Both the position numbers and the translations under genes were made by a program. Below are positions 26,098 through 34,307 of a stretch of DNA of 64,000 bases, in pieces. A model generated the notes under the pieces. It had not been told where the DNA came from and searched no databases. It saw only the letters and a list, made by a program, of their open reading frames with translations. Source of the stretch: Christiangramia flava JLT2011 (GTDB lineage: Bacteria; Bacteroidota; Bacteroidia; Flavobacteriales; Flavobacteriaceae); assembly GCF_001951155.1 (NCBI RefSeq), contig NZ_CP016359.1:637001-701000 (forward strand). Direction: 5' to 3'. Within the stretch, counting starts at the first letter, position 1. Each line of letters starts with the position of its first letter.

Positions 26098-27474
26098 ATG
26101 AACGATTTCAATCAAAAACCGAATGGAAACCGCTTTGTTCACTGGCTCAAGAATTCTATTACCGCGAGGATGTTCGTGGTGGGCATGCTTACGCTCATTC
26201 TCATGATCCCGCTGTTCATGGTACAGGACCTCATCAGGGAACGCGCGGCACGACAGCAGGAAGTCGTGGGGGAGATCAGCGATAAATGGGGTGAAGAACT
26301 CACTGTTTTTGGACCTGTTCTGAAGATCCCTTATCGCAGTTTCCGCGAAAAACAGATCATTAATGCCAATAAAGACACTTCGGTGGAGAGCGTGGCAGAG
26401 ATTCATTATTTATATGTATTTCCTGAAGAACTGAAAATCGATTCCAAAGTTGATCCACAGCTCAAAAAACGCGGAATCTATCAAACCGCGGTGTATACCA
26501 GTCATACCATCCTTTCCGGGAATTTTCAACTGCCTGAAGTTTCAGAAGAAGATATTCCGCAGGAGCATATATTATGGGAAAAGGCGCGGGTGATATTTGA
26601 AACTTCCAATTTGAAAGGGGTAAATGACCAGTTACAGATCAAATTTAATGGGAAAGATTATGAATTTACTTCGCGCTACCAGCAATCTGGAAAATCTCCG
26701 GCCAATCGCCAACTGCATTTGATGGAAAGTCCGGTGCTGGCTGAAACCAAGCTTACTTCAGAAAAAGCGCTGGAGTTCCGGATGGAACTTTCGGTGAACG
26801 GCAGCAACGAGATCGCTTTTGTTCCGGTTGGAAAAACCACGGAAGCACATATACAGTCGAACTGGAAAACCAGCAGTTTCACTGGAAATTTCCTTCCGTA
26901 TAATGAAGACAAGCTGAGCGAGGAAGGTTTTGCCGCCAAATGGAAGATCCTGGATATCAATCGGCCATTTCCGCAGGAGTTCAACAAAACTCTACCCGAT
27001 CTTACCGAATATGCCTTCGGGGTGAATTTCATGGTTCCGGTAGATGAATACCAGAAAAGCGAACGGGCTACGAAATACGGATTCCTGGTAATAGGTCTCA
27101 CATTTTTGCTATTTTTCCTGATCCAGACATTAAGTAAAATCCCGATTCATCCGTTCCAGTATTTAATGATCGGCCTGGGACTCGTGATGTTCTACACCTT
27201 ACTGATTTCCATTTCTGAACATAGCAGTTTCCTGAAAGCTTACCTTATTGCGGGAATTTCTGTGATCCTGATGATCAGCCTTTACTCCAAAAGTATCCTG
27301 CAAACCTGGAAATTCCCAATTTTCATTGGTATTTCCCTGCTAGCCCTCTATTCGTTCATTTACGTGATCATTCAGCTGGAGAGTTATGCCCTGCTGGTTG
27401 GCAGCATTGGCCTGTTCTGTATCCTTGCAGGTGTGATGTATGTGTCGAGAAAAATTGACTGGAATAATTATTAA
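26098..27474 (+). CDS. creD: CreD-like inner-membrane protein
   Basis: The 458-residue protein has a transmembrane helix near residues 25-45 (RMFVVGMLTLILMIPLFMVQDLI), then the CreD block LIRERAARQQEVVGEISDKWGEELTVFGPVLKIPYR, a large periplasmic domain (about 50-330), and a C-terminal run of five to six helices. CreD is the envelope protein of the CreBC regulon in proteobacteria, where it affects beta-lactam and colicin tolerance; its biochemical role is unknown. Here it is embedded in the winged-helix-controlled operon, with no CreBC nearby. Confidence 0.9.
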   Translation: MNDFNQKPNGNRFVHWLKNSITARMFVVGMLTLILMIPLFMVQDLIRERAARQQEVVGEISDKWGEELTVFGPVLKIPYRSFREKQIINANKDTSVESVAEIHYLYVFPEELKIDSKVDPQLKKRGIYQTAVYTSHTILSGNFQLPEVSEEDIPQEHILWEKARVIFETSNLKGVNDQLQIKFNGKDYEFTSRYQQSGKSPANRQLHLMESPVLAETKLTSEKALEFRMELSVNGSNEIAFVPVGKTTEAHIQSNWKTSSFTGNFLPYNEDKLSEEGFAAKWKILDINRPFPQEFNKTLPDLTEYAFGVNFMVPVDEYQKSERATKYGFLVIGLTFLLFFLIQTLSKIPIHPFQYLMIGLGLVMFYTLLISISEHSSFLKAYLIAGISVILMISLYSKSILQTWKFPIFIGISLLALYSFIYVIIQLESYALLVGSIGLFCILAGVMYVSRKIDWNNY

Positions 27475-27476
27475 AA

Positions 27477-28199
27477 ATGAATATTCTAAGCAGTTTTGAG
27501 CAATTCCATGGCGATATCAGAAGAAATAAATGGATGCGGTTTTTCACCACTTTTCTTCGGATAGCCCTGGCCTATGCATTTTTGATGGCCGGTCTCACAA
27601 AGGTTATTGGAGAGCGATTTACCTCGCTCTCCAATAACCACCCGATGGGGCATTACCTGGAGGCACTTTATCACACGGGTTTTTACTACACCTTTATTGG
27701 TGTGGCGCAAATGCTCGCCGGCCTGTTGCTCCTGGTCCCCCGCACGGCATTGCTTGGAGCCATACTTTATTTCCCGATCATTCTGAATATCTGTATTCTT
27801 TCTTACGCGGTAAGATTTGAAGGTTCTGTGCTCACCACTCCGCTAATGGTTTTGGCAAATTTATACCTGATCTGCTGGGATTTTCATCGTTGGAAGTATG
27901 TGCTTCCGCATAGACCCACAACTATAAAAGCTGCCTTTCCCGAAATCTACAGCCAAACGAATCGATTTCCTTTCAAATTTCTGACTATGATTTTGGTGAC
28001 TTTAGTGATCGTGGTAGGACTAATTTTTACCATGAGCCAAAAAGCGAATATGCCGAGAAATTCTTTTCCGGAATGCCTAACGCAATGCCCTGACAGCAGT
28101 AATCCGGAGGCCTGTAAATCTTTTTGTGAGTGCATCCACGAAAATGGCAATTCTCTCGAGAACTGCCTGGAAGCATACGGAACCAAATTTTCCAAATAA
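27477..28199 (+). CDS. DoxX-like membrane protein with Cys-rich tail
   Basis: The 240-residue protein has DoxX-type segments (LRIALAYAFLMAGLTKVIGERF, FYYTFIGVAQMLAGLLLLVPRTALLGAILYFPIILNI) and a final helix near residue 165-185. After it comes a short segment with six cysteines (PECLTQCPDSSNPEACKS then FCECIHENGNSLENCLE) that should lie outside the membrane. It starts 2 bp after creD, so it is co-translated. The Cys cluster could form disulfides or bind metal; this is inference. No enzyme assignment is made. Confidence 0.65.
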   Translation: MNILSSFEQFHGDIRRNKWMRFFTTFLRIALAYAFLMAGLTKVIGERFTSLSNNHPMGHYLEALYHTGFYYTFIGVAQMLAGLLLLVPRTALLGAILYFPIILNICILSYAVRFEGSVLTTPLMVLANLYLICWDFHRWKYVLPHRPTTIKAAFPEIYSQTNRFPFKFLTMILVTLVIVVGLIFTMSQKANMPRNSFPECLTQCPDSSNPEACKSFCECIHENGNSLENCLEAYGTKFSK

Positions 28200-28200
28200 C

Positions 28201-28842
28201 ATGAACGTATATACTTATCTCAACCGTCATAAAACACTGCTTCTGGCCGGAAGTTGCTGTTGCTTCCTGGTGCTTTTCCGCTTTGTTATTAGCCTGGAAT
28301 ATTATTATTTTTTCCTGATCTGGAATTTATTTTTGGCAGGAATCCCTTTTTTGCTTTCAGAGTTTATAAGCAAAACCGAAAATTTCATGGCAACAGGTAT
28401 ACTGGGCATGCTGTGGCTGCTGTTCCTCCCGAACAGTTTTTATGTGGTGACAAACCTGATCCATCTGCAAAATTCCAATCGGCCCTATTTTGATGTTTTC
28501 ATAATTGGCAGTTTCGCAGTACTCTGCTGCTGGCTTGGTTTCAAATCGATACAACATATGGAACAAAAATTTGAAATACTGATTCCCAAAACTATAAGCT
28601 GGCTTATAAAAATTGGTGTGCTGTTTCTCTGTTCCTTCGGAATTTACCTCGGAAGATTTTTACGGTACAATTCCTGGAATCTTCTGAGCGATCCTTACAA
28701 TCTTTTGGAGGACTGTTTCAGTTTCTTAAGATTTCCTGTTCGCCATCTCGAAGTCTGGCTGTTCACTTTAATTTTCGGGCTGATGCTTACCGGTCTTTAT
28801 TATATTTATCTGCACCTAAACCCAAAAAATGCCTCTGAATAG
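28201..28842 (+). CDS. DUF1361 membrane protein
   Basis: The start at 28201 (MNVYTYLNRHK, 213 residues) begins 1 bp after the previous stop; a longer frame upstream only overlaps that gene. Six or seven hydrophobic segments and DUF1361 hallmarks are seen: LLFLPNSFYVVTNLIHL, IIGSFAVLCCWLGFKSI and GIYLGRFLRYNSWNLL. The function of the family is not established. It overlaps the following DUF2809 gene by 14 bp. Confidence 0.8.
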   Translation: MNVYTYLNRHKTLLLAGSCCCFLVLFRFVISLEYYYFFLIWNLFLAGIPFLLSEFISKTENFMATGILGMLWLLFLPNSFYVVTNLIHLQNSNRPYFDVFIIGSFAVLCCWLGFKSIQHMEQKFEILIPKTISWLIKIGVLFLCSFGIYLGRFLRYNSWNLLSDPYNLLEDCFSFLRFPVRHLEVWLFTLIFGLMLTGLYYIYLHLNPKNASE

Positions 28843-29224
28843 AAAGTCTAAAAAAACCTATTTTGCAGCTTGTATGGTACTGCTGATCATCGAAATTTTT
28901 ATTGCAGTTTGGGTACGAGATAAGTTTGTAAGACCATATTTAGGTGATTTCCTGGTGGTGATCCTGATCTATACTTTTTTGATGATGATCAGCAGGATTT
29001 CAGTTGTAAAAGGCTTATTCGCAGTATTGCTTTTTTCGTTTGCTGTTGAATTTTTCCAATTGATCAATATCGTCAAAGTACTGCAATACCAACCACCGAA
29101 GATCGTCATGATCATCCTCGGAAGCAGCTTTTCTGCCTGGGATCTGCTGGCTTATTTTCTTGGAATTGTCTTTACGGGATTGCTGGAATTTTTATTTTCC
29201 AGAAATGGTTTTGGCAGAATTTGA
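28829..29224 (+). CDS. DUF2809 membrane protein
   Basis: The 131-residue protein has four hydrophobic segments and the DUF2809 blocks VRPYLGDFLVVILIYTF, SFAVEFFQLI and SSFSAWDLLAYFLGI. The function is unknown. It is the last gene of the operon from 24507 and overlaps tail to tail with the S9 peptidase gene on the other strand by 33 bp, with no separate terminator visible. Confidence 0.85.
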   Translation: MPLNRKSKKTYFAACMVLLIIEIFIAVWVRDKFVRPYLGDFLVVILIYTFLMMISRISVVKGLFAVLLFSFAVEFFQLINIVKVLQYQPPKIVMIILGSSFSAWDLLAYFLGIVFTGLLEFLFSRNGFGRI

Positions 29225-31180
29225 ATCTGTATGCTTTTCAAAAAACTGATCAGACATCTCTAAAATATATCCCATGCTTTTACTGTCTTCCAGACTATGA
29301 CCAACATTCTCAATTATTCTCAATTCCACATCTTTATTGTTCGCTTTCAAAGCCTCTTCCATATTTTCAGCCTGGCTCAGTGAAACAGTTTTGTCAAAGC
29401 GTCCATGAATAATTAACATTGGCGCATTAAGTTTTGAAGCATAATTAATTGGTGAAATTTCTTTTAGATATTTATTATTCTTATCTCCAAGAGCGGTATT
29501 CCAGAAATCATATCCGAAACGAATATCTTCCTGTTTCATTTCTTTCATGGCCAATTTTAGATCTGTAGGCGCTGAAAGTATCACAGCACTATTGAAGATT
29601 CCGGGGTAACGAATCAAACTCATATAAGCCGCATAGCCGCCATAACTATGACCAAAAATAAACACATTTGACGCATCGATCTGGTAACTGGAAATAGCCG
29701 CTTTTGTTCCATCTATGATATCATCTATCATCACACTGTCCAATCCCCCTACTCCTGCTTCTAAAAATTTCTTCCCAAAACCTATAGAACCGCGAAAATT
29801 AACCCTTAGGGTAACATAACCTCTATTCGCAAAATATTGAGAGAATCCATCCAGATTAAAATAATCGCGTGCCCAAGGCCAAACATGAGGTATCACTACT
29901 AGTGAAACAGGCTTTCCCTTCGCATAATCATCTGGTAAATTGATATAACCAGAAACCTGAACAGAGTCTCTTGTTTTGAAAACAAATGGTCTTACAGAGG
30001 TTAAGTTATATTTGCTTAGCTCCTCGTTCATTACTGCCATTACTGTGTAAGAAGAATCTTTTGTTTTTAGTACACAAATATTTCCAGGCCTTCTTTCGCT
30101 CCATTGATGTACCAAAAAAGTTTCCCGACTATCATCTACACCAATAAAATCATGGAAATAGGCGCTGTATTTATTAAGCAAAATAGTATGTGCTTTCTCA
30201 TAATTAGCATCAAACCATTTATAACTTGGAGTCATTGCTTCAAACCTTAATCCCGCAAGCGATTGTGTGTCGTCATTGAAAAATAGATTCAAGTCATTTC
30301 CGTAAAAGTTACCAACATCATACGTTGCATCTTTCATGATTGTATCAATGACCACTCGTTTCTGAAGATCATACTTGATCAGAATTCTTTTATCTGAATC
30401 TATAGTAGAATTGAGATAAACAACATTCTCATCATAACCAAATTCTTCCAAGCTCAATTCCCTATTCATGATACTTTTGCCTTTAGTATCCATGCTGTAA
30501 TGTTTGGAATTGATCTGAAATTTTACCGGTTGCATTTCATCATAATGGTAATCCTTTTGAAAATACTCAAACCCTTCCTCTGTTAGTTTTGCTCCAAGGC
30601 GAACACGGCCTTTTGGTCCAATAAACCAGGTATTCATGTCATTATCTCTACCATTGGCAACAACTGTACGTTCACCAGTAAAGAGATTCAATGTTTCAAC
30701 ATTAGAATAGCCATAAAAATCATGAGCCTCAATCAATATCTCATCTTCCTTCTCGGGCAATAGATGCAGAATTTCTGTAAAGCGAATTTTTTTACTGAAA
30801 TTACTGCTGCTATTCTCATAATCAATATTACCGGCTAACATCCTCATATTAGAGCCGTCCTTATCGATCACATAAATTCTTCCGTATGTTTCAAAAATAA
30901 GGGTGTTTGTATTGAGCCAATTCAGATTATAAATTTTTTTATCACTCAACGGAATAGTCTCCAGAACAACATAATCATCGATATCTATAACCCGCAACTT
31001 AAAGCTATTATTATTCTCAAAGATTTCAGCATATAGTTTCCCGTCTTGAGATATACAGAATTCCGATTTGAGATTTTTTTCGAAGAAGAGATCAGCGGGA
31101 ATTTTATTGGATACTGAATCTTTTTGCGCGAATAAAATATTGGTGCTCAAAATGAGCAGTGCCAGTAAATATTTGACCAT
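29192..31180 (-). CDS. S9 family (prolyl-oligopeptidase-type) secreted peptidase
   Basis: The 662-residue protein has a signal peptide (to LFAQ, about residue 18). Residues 20-390 form a beta-propeller-like N-terminal domain, and about 400-650 the alpha/beta hydrolase catalytic domain: nucleophile Ser in GHSYGGYAAY, acidic residue in IIHGRFDKTV and catalytic His in ENVGHSLED. LPDDYAKGKPVSLVVIPHVWPWARDYF supplies the oxyanion region. It should cut short peptides in the periplasm. The base composition is slightly more AT-rich than its neighbours, and it lies between an EEP hydrolase gene and the convergent DUF2809 gene. Confidence 0.9.
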   Translation of the reverse strand: MVKYLLALLILSTNILFAQKDSVSNKIPADLFFEKNLKSEFCISQDGKLYAEIFENNNSFKLRVIDIDDYVVLETIPLSDKKIYNLNWLNTNTLIFETYGRIYVIDKDGSNMRMLAGNIDYENSSSNFSKKIRFTEILHLLPEKEDEILIEAHDFYGYSNVETLNLFTGERTVVANGRDNDMNTWFIGPKGRVRLGAKLTEEGFEYFQKDYHYDEMQPVKFQINSKHYSMDTKGKSIMNRELSLEEFGYDENVVYLNSTIDSDKRILIKYDLQKRVVIDTIMKDATYDVGNFYGNDLNLFFNDDTQSLAGLRFEAMTPSYKWFDANYEKAHTILLNKYSAYFHDFIGVDDSRETFLVHQWSERRPGNICVLKTKDSSYTVMAVMNEELSKYNLTSVRPFVFKTRDSVQVSGYINLPDDYAKGKPVSLVVIPHVWPWARDYFNLDGFSQYFANRGYVTLRVNFRGSIGFGKKFLEAGVGGLDSVMIDDIIDGTKAAISSYQIDASNVFIFGHSYGGYAAYMSLIRYPGIFNSAVILSAPTDLKLAMKEMKQEDIRFGYDFWNTALGDKNNKYLKEISPINYASKLNAPMLIIHGRFDKTVSLSQAENMEEALKANNKDVELRIIENVGHSLEDSKSMGYILEMSDQFFEKHTDSNSAKTISGK

Positions 31181-31196
31181 AAGATTTAAATATGGC

Positions 31197-31204
31197 CAAA
31201 TATA
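31197..31204 (-). promoter_or_regulatory. Bacteroidota -7 promoter element (TATATTTG) for the S9 peptidase
   Basis: The minus strand reads TATATTTG, a TAnnTTTG match, 17 bp ahead of the peptidase ATG. Confidence 0.55.
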
Positions 31205-31249
31205 GGAATTTGAAACAATTACCCGAAACTAACTCACAGGGCTAAAAAA

Positions 31250-32086
31250 TCATATTTTCGAAATGATCATCACCGGAAAATGATCAGATGGATACAGCTT
31301 CATTTTGGAATCACTGAGCACACCGTATTTCTCGATCTGGACTTGATCATTTACAAAGATGTAATCGATTCGCCTGGTCACTGCTTCTTCAAAATTGAAT
31401 CCGTTAAAAGTACCGTCAGATCCGTAAGATACTGTTTTAGCGATTTCCTTGGAATCACCTAAAGTCTTCTTGATAAGCTGAATTCCTTCTGAATCTGGTT
31501 CGAGGTTGAAATCTCCTGAAAGAAATACCGGAAGATCTTCCGTATTGATCGCTGAAATTTTATCCAGGATCAGTTGTGCACTGTTCGTTCTGGCTTCCAC
31601 TCCAATATGATCGAAATGGGTATTGAAATACCAGAATTTTTTACCTGTTTCAGTTTCTTCAAAAAGGCCATAGGTGCAGATTCTTGGCAAGGCCGCATCC
31701 CAGCCGGTGGAAACTTTTTCAGGAGTTTGAGATAACCAGAATGTTCCCGACTCCAGAACTTTATATTGATCGGCTTTGTAGAAAATTGCCGAGTATTCTC
31801 CCTGTTCCTTACCATCTTCACGGCCCACTCCTATATAATCATAGCCGTTCAGTGAATCTTTAAAATGATCCATCTGTACTTTTAATGCTTCCTGAACCCC
31901 GAACAGATCCGGCTCATAGAATTTCAGCTGATTGGTGATAAATTCCTGGCGCTTCGACCAGCTGTTCTCACCATCATTTTCATTAGCATATTTGATATTA
32001 TAGGTCATCAATTTTACCTCCTGCCCCAGCATGGAACCGGTGATCAGGATCGCTAAAATTAATATGAGTTTATTCAAAACCTTCAT
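31250..32086 (-). CDS. Secreted endonuclease/exonuclease/phosphatase-family protein
   Basis: The start is set at MKVLNKLILILAILITGSML (278 residues), because it directly begins a signal peptide; an ATG 8 codons upstream is possible. EEP-fold catalytic blocks are all present: LMTYNIKYAN, FGVQEAL (metal Glu), FNTHFDHIGVEAR, FLSGDFNLEPDS, RRIDYIFVN and PSDHFPVMI (catalytic His). The family includes DNases, sphingomyelinases and sugar phosphatases, and the substrate here is unknown. It overlaps the end of the upstream dehydrogenase gene by 17 bp. Confidence 0.9.
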   Translation of the reverse strand: MKVLNKLILILAILITGSMLGQEVKLMTYNIKYANENDGENSWSKRQEFITNQLKFYEPDLFGVQEALKVQMDHFKDSLNGYDYIGVGREDGKEQGEYSAIFYKADQYKVLESGTFWLSQTPEKVSTGWDAALPRICTYGLFEETETGKKFWYFNTHFDHIGVEARTNSAQLILDKISAINTEDLPVFLSGDFNLEPDSEGIQLIKKTLGDSKEIAKTVSYGSDGTFNGFNFEEAVTRRIDYIFVNDQVQIEKYGVLSDSKMKLYPSDHFPVMIISKI

Positions 32087-33299
32087 GTTCGTGGATTTTA
32101 CCTTGTACATAATCTTCTAAGTATTCAAATCTTGAGGTTAGTTTCCCGTTTTGCGTCATACGCGCACGCTCCAGAATTCCGTTTTCATCATCATTAAAAA
32201 AGGCTGGAATGACAGATTTCAGGAACATTTGCCCAAAACCTTCACTGGCATCTTTTGGCAGTTCACACGGCAGGTTATCTACTGCCATCACCGCGATCGC
32301 ATTTTCATTACGGAAATCACATTCTGCCTCTGTCTGTGAATCGTAGCCGTAAAATGGCTCTGCGATGGTGGACGGCCGAATGGTTGAAGCTACCGGACCG
32401 GCAATATCGCAGGAAATGTCAGTTACATATTTTATTCTGAAGTCTTTGCTTTTTGCTTCCTCCGGTGTAAAAAATACCGGCGCGCCCTGCCCGTAGAAAT
32501 GTCCCGCAATAAAAACGTCGCTCACTTTGGCAAATTTGAAAAAGTCGGATACATAATTTTCCGGATGCTTGTAAAATTCTTCACGCGAACCTGTAGTACC
32601 ATCTACTCTTTTACCGTAATCCAACACATCGATAAGGCAATAAACAGGCTCATCAAAATCCTTTTCCAGGTATTCGGTTACCTCAACTTTTCGCACGTTC
32701 ATATGGTCGAGAATCTCTTTTGCTCCATGAGCCACTTTACCACTTCCGGTCAAAACGAACTTATAATTTGGCAACTGAATTTTATCCAATTCTGATAGCA
32801 TGGCATCAAGGTCTGGCAGACTTTCGGCTTTTGGCAGGTTAAATAGATTTTCTTTTATCCCAATTAGCCTGATGCCATTATAGGCACCTACCAGCCCGGC
32901 ATACCGACCGAAACCGATGAGCCTGGCAGACTTCTCGTCGGTGATCACTTCATGATCATATAATTCGATATTCTTTGCCAGGATTTCTCGCAACAGATCA
33001 CGATTATAAGGCTGTTTTTTAATGGTATGAGAAAAGAAGAAATACTTTTTATCTGGAATGAGTGCCGGTAACGGAACTTCCTTGACACCAATCATGACAT
33101 CGGCACCTGACACATCTTCCAGTACCTGAAAACCTTCTTTTTCATAATCGGCATCTGTAAATACCCGAATATCAGATTTCTCCACAATGAACTGTGCTTC
33201 AGGAAATTTCGTGGCTGCTTTTTTAAGCATCTTTGGTGAAAATACGACGCGACGGTCTGGTGGAGTCTTTCGCTCTTTGATAAGGGCAAATGTGATCAT
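32070..33299 (-). CDS. Alanine dehydrogenase/saccharopine dehydrogenase-like NAD(P)-dependent enzyme
   Basis: The start is at MITFALIKERKTPPDRRVVFSP (409 residues); the longer frame adds 25 residues without family similarity. The N-terminal half has the AlaDH/PNT substrate domain (KERKTPPDRR, GVKEVPLPALIPDKKYFFFSHT). The C-terminal half has a nucleotide-binding GSGKVAHGAKEILDHM Rossmann-type loop and closes with DNLPCELPKDASEGFG, the block seen in lysine-forming saccharopine dehydrogenases. The lysine-linked role is inferred; the presence of DNLP...AS...G supports it over alanine dehydrogenase. The EEP gene follows with a 17-bp overlap. Confidence 0.75.
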   Translation of the reverse strand: MITFALIKERKTPPDRRVVFSPKMLKKAATKFPEAQFIVEKSDIRVFTDADYEKEGFQVLEDVSGADVMIGVKEVPLPALIPDKKYFFFSHTIKKQPYNRDLLREILAKNIELYDHEVITDEKSARLIGFGRYAGLVGAYNGIRLIGIKENLFNLPKAESLPDLDAMLSELDKIQLPNYKFVLTGSGKVAHGAKEILDHMNVRKVEVTEYLEKDFDEPVYCLIDVLDYGKRVDGTTGSREEFYKHPENYVSDFFKFAKVSDVFIAGHFYGQGAPVFFTPEEAKSKDFRIKYVTDISCDIAGPVASTIRPSTIAEPFYGYDSQTEAECDFRNENAIAVMAVDNLPCELPKDASEGFGQMFLKSVIPAFFNDDENGILERARMTQNGKLTSRFEYLEDYVQGKIHEHEGFE

Positions 33300-33672
33300 A
33301 CTCTGGTATAGGTTTTGTTCAATTATGAAGTGTCTCAAAGATATGAATTTAAATCTGTATCTTTGCTGGCCCAACCGGAATCTCTGGTTGGTATTCTTTG
33401 AAAATCTGGAGTTTTGAACAGGATTTTTCTGCTAACAGGCAGGCTGAAAATTTTAGTTTCTAATCCTGTTTAAAAATTTTGCGTTAGGGATAGCAGCGGA
33501 AATTCTTTAAAGGTATTGCGAGCGAAGGCGAGAAATTACACAGTAATTTTGAGCTAAAGCGAAAAATCATCTTTAAAGATTGAAGCGAATAGCCCGCCGC
33601 GACGGCGATAGCCGGAGCGGAACGCCCGCATAATTATAATTATAGCGGCAAAGAAGATGTTCATTATTTTAT
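33300..33672. repeat. Noncoding region ahead of ssrA with flavobacterial repeat-like element
   Basis: No gene is seen. A TATCTTTG promoter element lies at 33356-33363 (+), followed by a CCAACC/GGTTGG hairpin. From about 33480 the sequence opens with GCGTTAGGGAT and later holds several GC-rich repeats; within it lie the inverted repeat AAATTAC-ACA-GTAATTT and two CTTTAAAG palindromes about 65 bp apart. Elements beginning GTTAGGGAT recur in flavobacterial intergenic DNA, so I take this as a dispersed repeat; its role is unknown. Confidence 0.4.
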
Positions 33673-34070
33673 GGGGTCGACTTGGTTTTGACAGCGAGTC
33701 TAATTGAGTTGTAAGCACGTCGAGCGCTGGGATATAGCTCGTAAATCTCATATTTCACACTTTTTAAACGGCGAGAATAACTACGCCTTGGCTGCGTAAC
33801 CGAATCATAGTAGGTTTTGCTTAGTCTCTACAAGGTAGAGAGCCAAGATGTCTCGCGGGAGCCTTGATTTACGGCGCCCGCACCAGAGGCACCGATAAAG
33901 TAAATATAGGGAGCTCAGGGCCTTGATGAGTTTCTGAAATTTAATGGAGGATACGTGTAGAGTTGGTGGTTTTCGGCCGGCTTTGCATCGACAATCAAAT
34001 GAAAACTAAACGTGTAGAAAGCTTCTGAATTGCTTGTTTGGACGAGGGTTCGAACCCCTCCGACTCCACT
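33673..34070 (+). ncRNA. ssrA: Transfer-messenger RNA (tmRNA)
   Basis: The 5' end GGGGTCGACTTGGTTTTGAC and 3' end GGGTTCGAACCCCTCCGACTCCA pair to make the tRNA-like acceptor and T arms. The tag frame at 33770-33799 reads GENNYALAA followed by TAA, the Bacteroidota tag. Together with SmpB it rescues stalled ribosomes and marks the truncated protein for proteolysis. CCA is not fully encoded at the 3' end (CCACT), and the last base or two is uncertain. A terminator follows. An integrase gene begins 238 bp downstream, so this 3' end is also the insertion site of the island. Confidence 0.97.
34041..34070 (+). other. Probable attachment site (tmRNA T-arm/3' end)
   Basis: The T-arm and acceptor sequence of ssrA is a classic target of tyrosine recombinases, and one is encoded directly downstream. 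The gene is intact at this side, so the element brought or preserved the 3' end. No second copy of the T-arm sequence was seen in the window, so the other attachment site is beyond 64000 or lost. Confidence 0.5.
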
Positions 34071-34091
34071 TTTTGAGTATCAATCTCAATC

Positions 34092-34127
34092 AAAAACCCC
34101 GAAATCCCAGGATTTACGGGGTTTTTC
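34092..34127 (+). terminator. Terminator after ssrA
   Basis: AAAAACCCCG...CGGGGTTTTT hairpin with T-run, 22 bp after the tmRNA. Confidence 0.9.
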
Positions 34128-34168
34128 ATTTTTAAGGATGTCTTTTAATATCAAATAATTGCACAATT

Positions 34169-34215
34169 TTGGTGACCAATCCGGTTACCAATTTTTTCCA
34201 ACAAAATTGGTAACC
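34169..34215. promoter_or_regulatory. TTGGTnACC repeat cluster ahead of the integrase
   Basis: Three related sites: the palindrome TTGGTGACCAA (34169-34179), then a perfect 13-bp inverted repeat GGTTACCAATTTT / AAAATTGGTAACC (34183-34195 and 34203-34215) with a 7-bp spacer. The position between the attachment site and int fits recombinase arm-type sites or an operator of int. Confidence 0.55.
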
Positions 34216-34307
34216 AGAACCACCCAAAACCCCTTAATTTCAATTCTTTACAAAATATTAAAGTTTCATTTCGTATATCATTTTTCACTACTTTAAGTGC
34301 CAATTTT

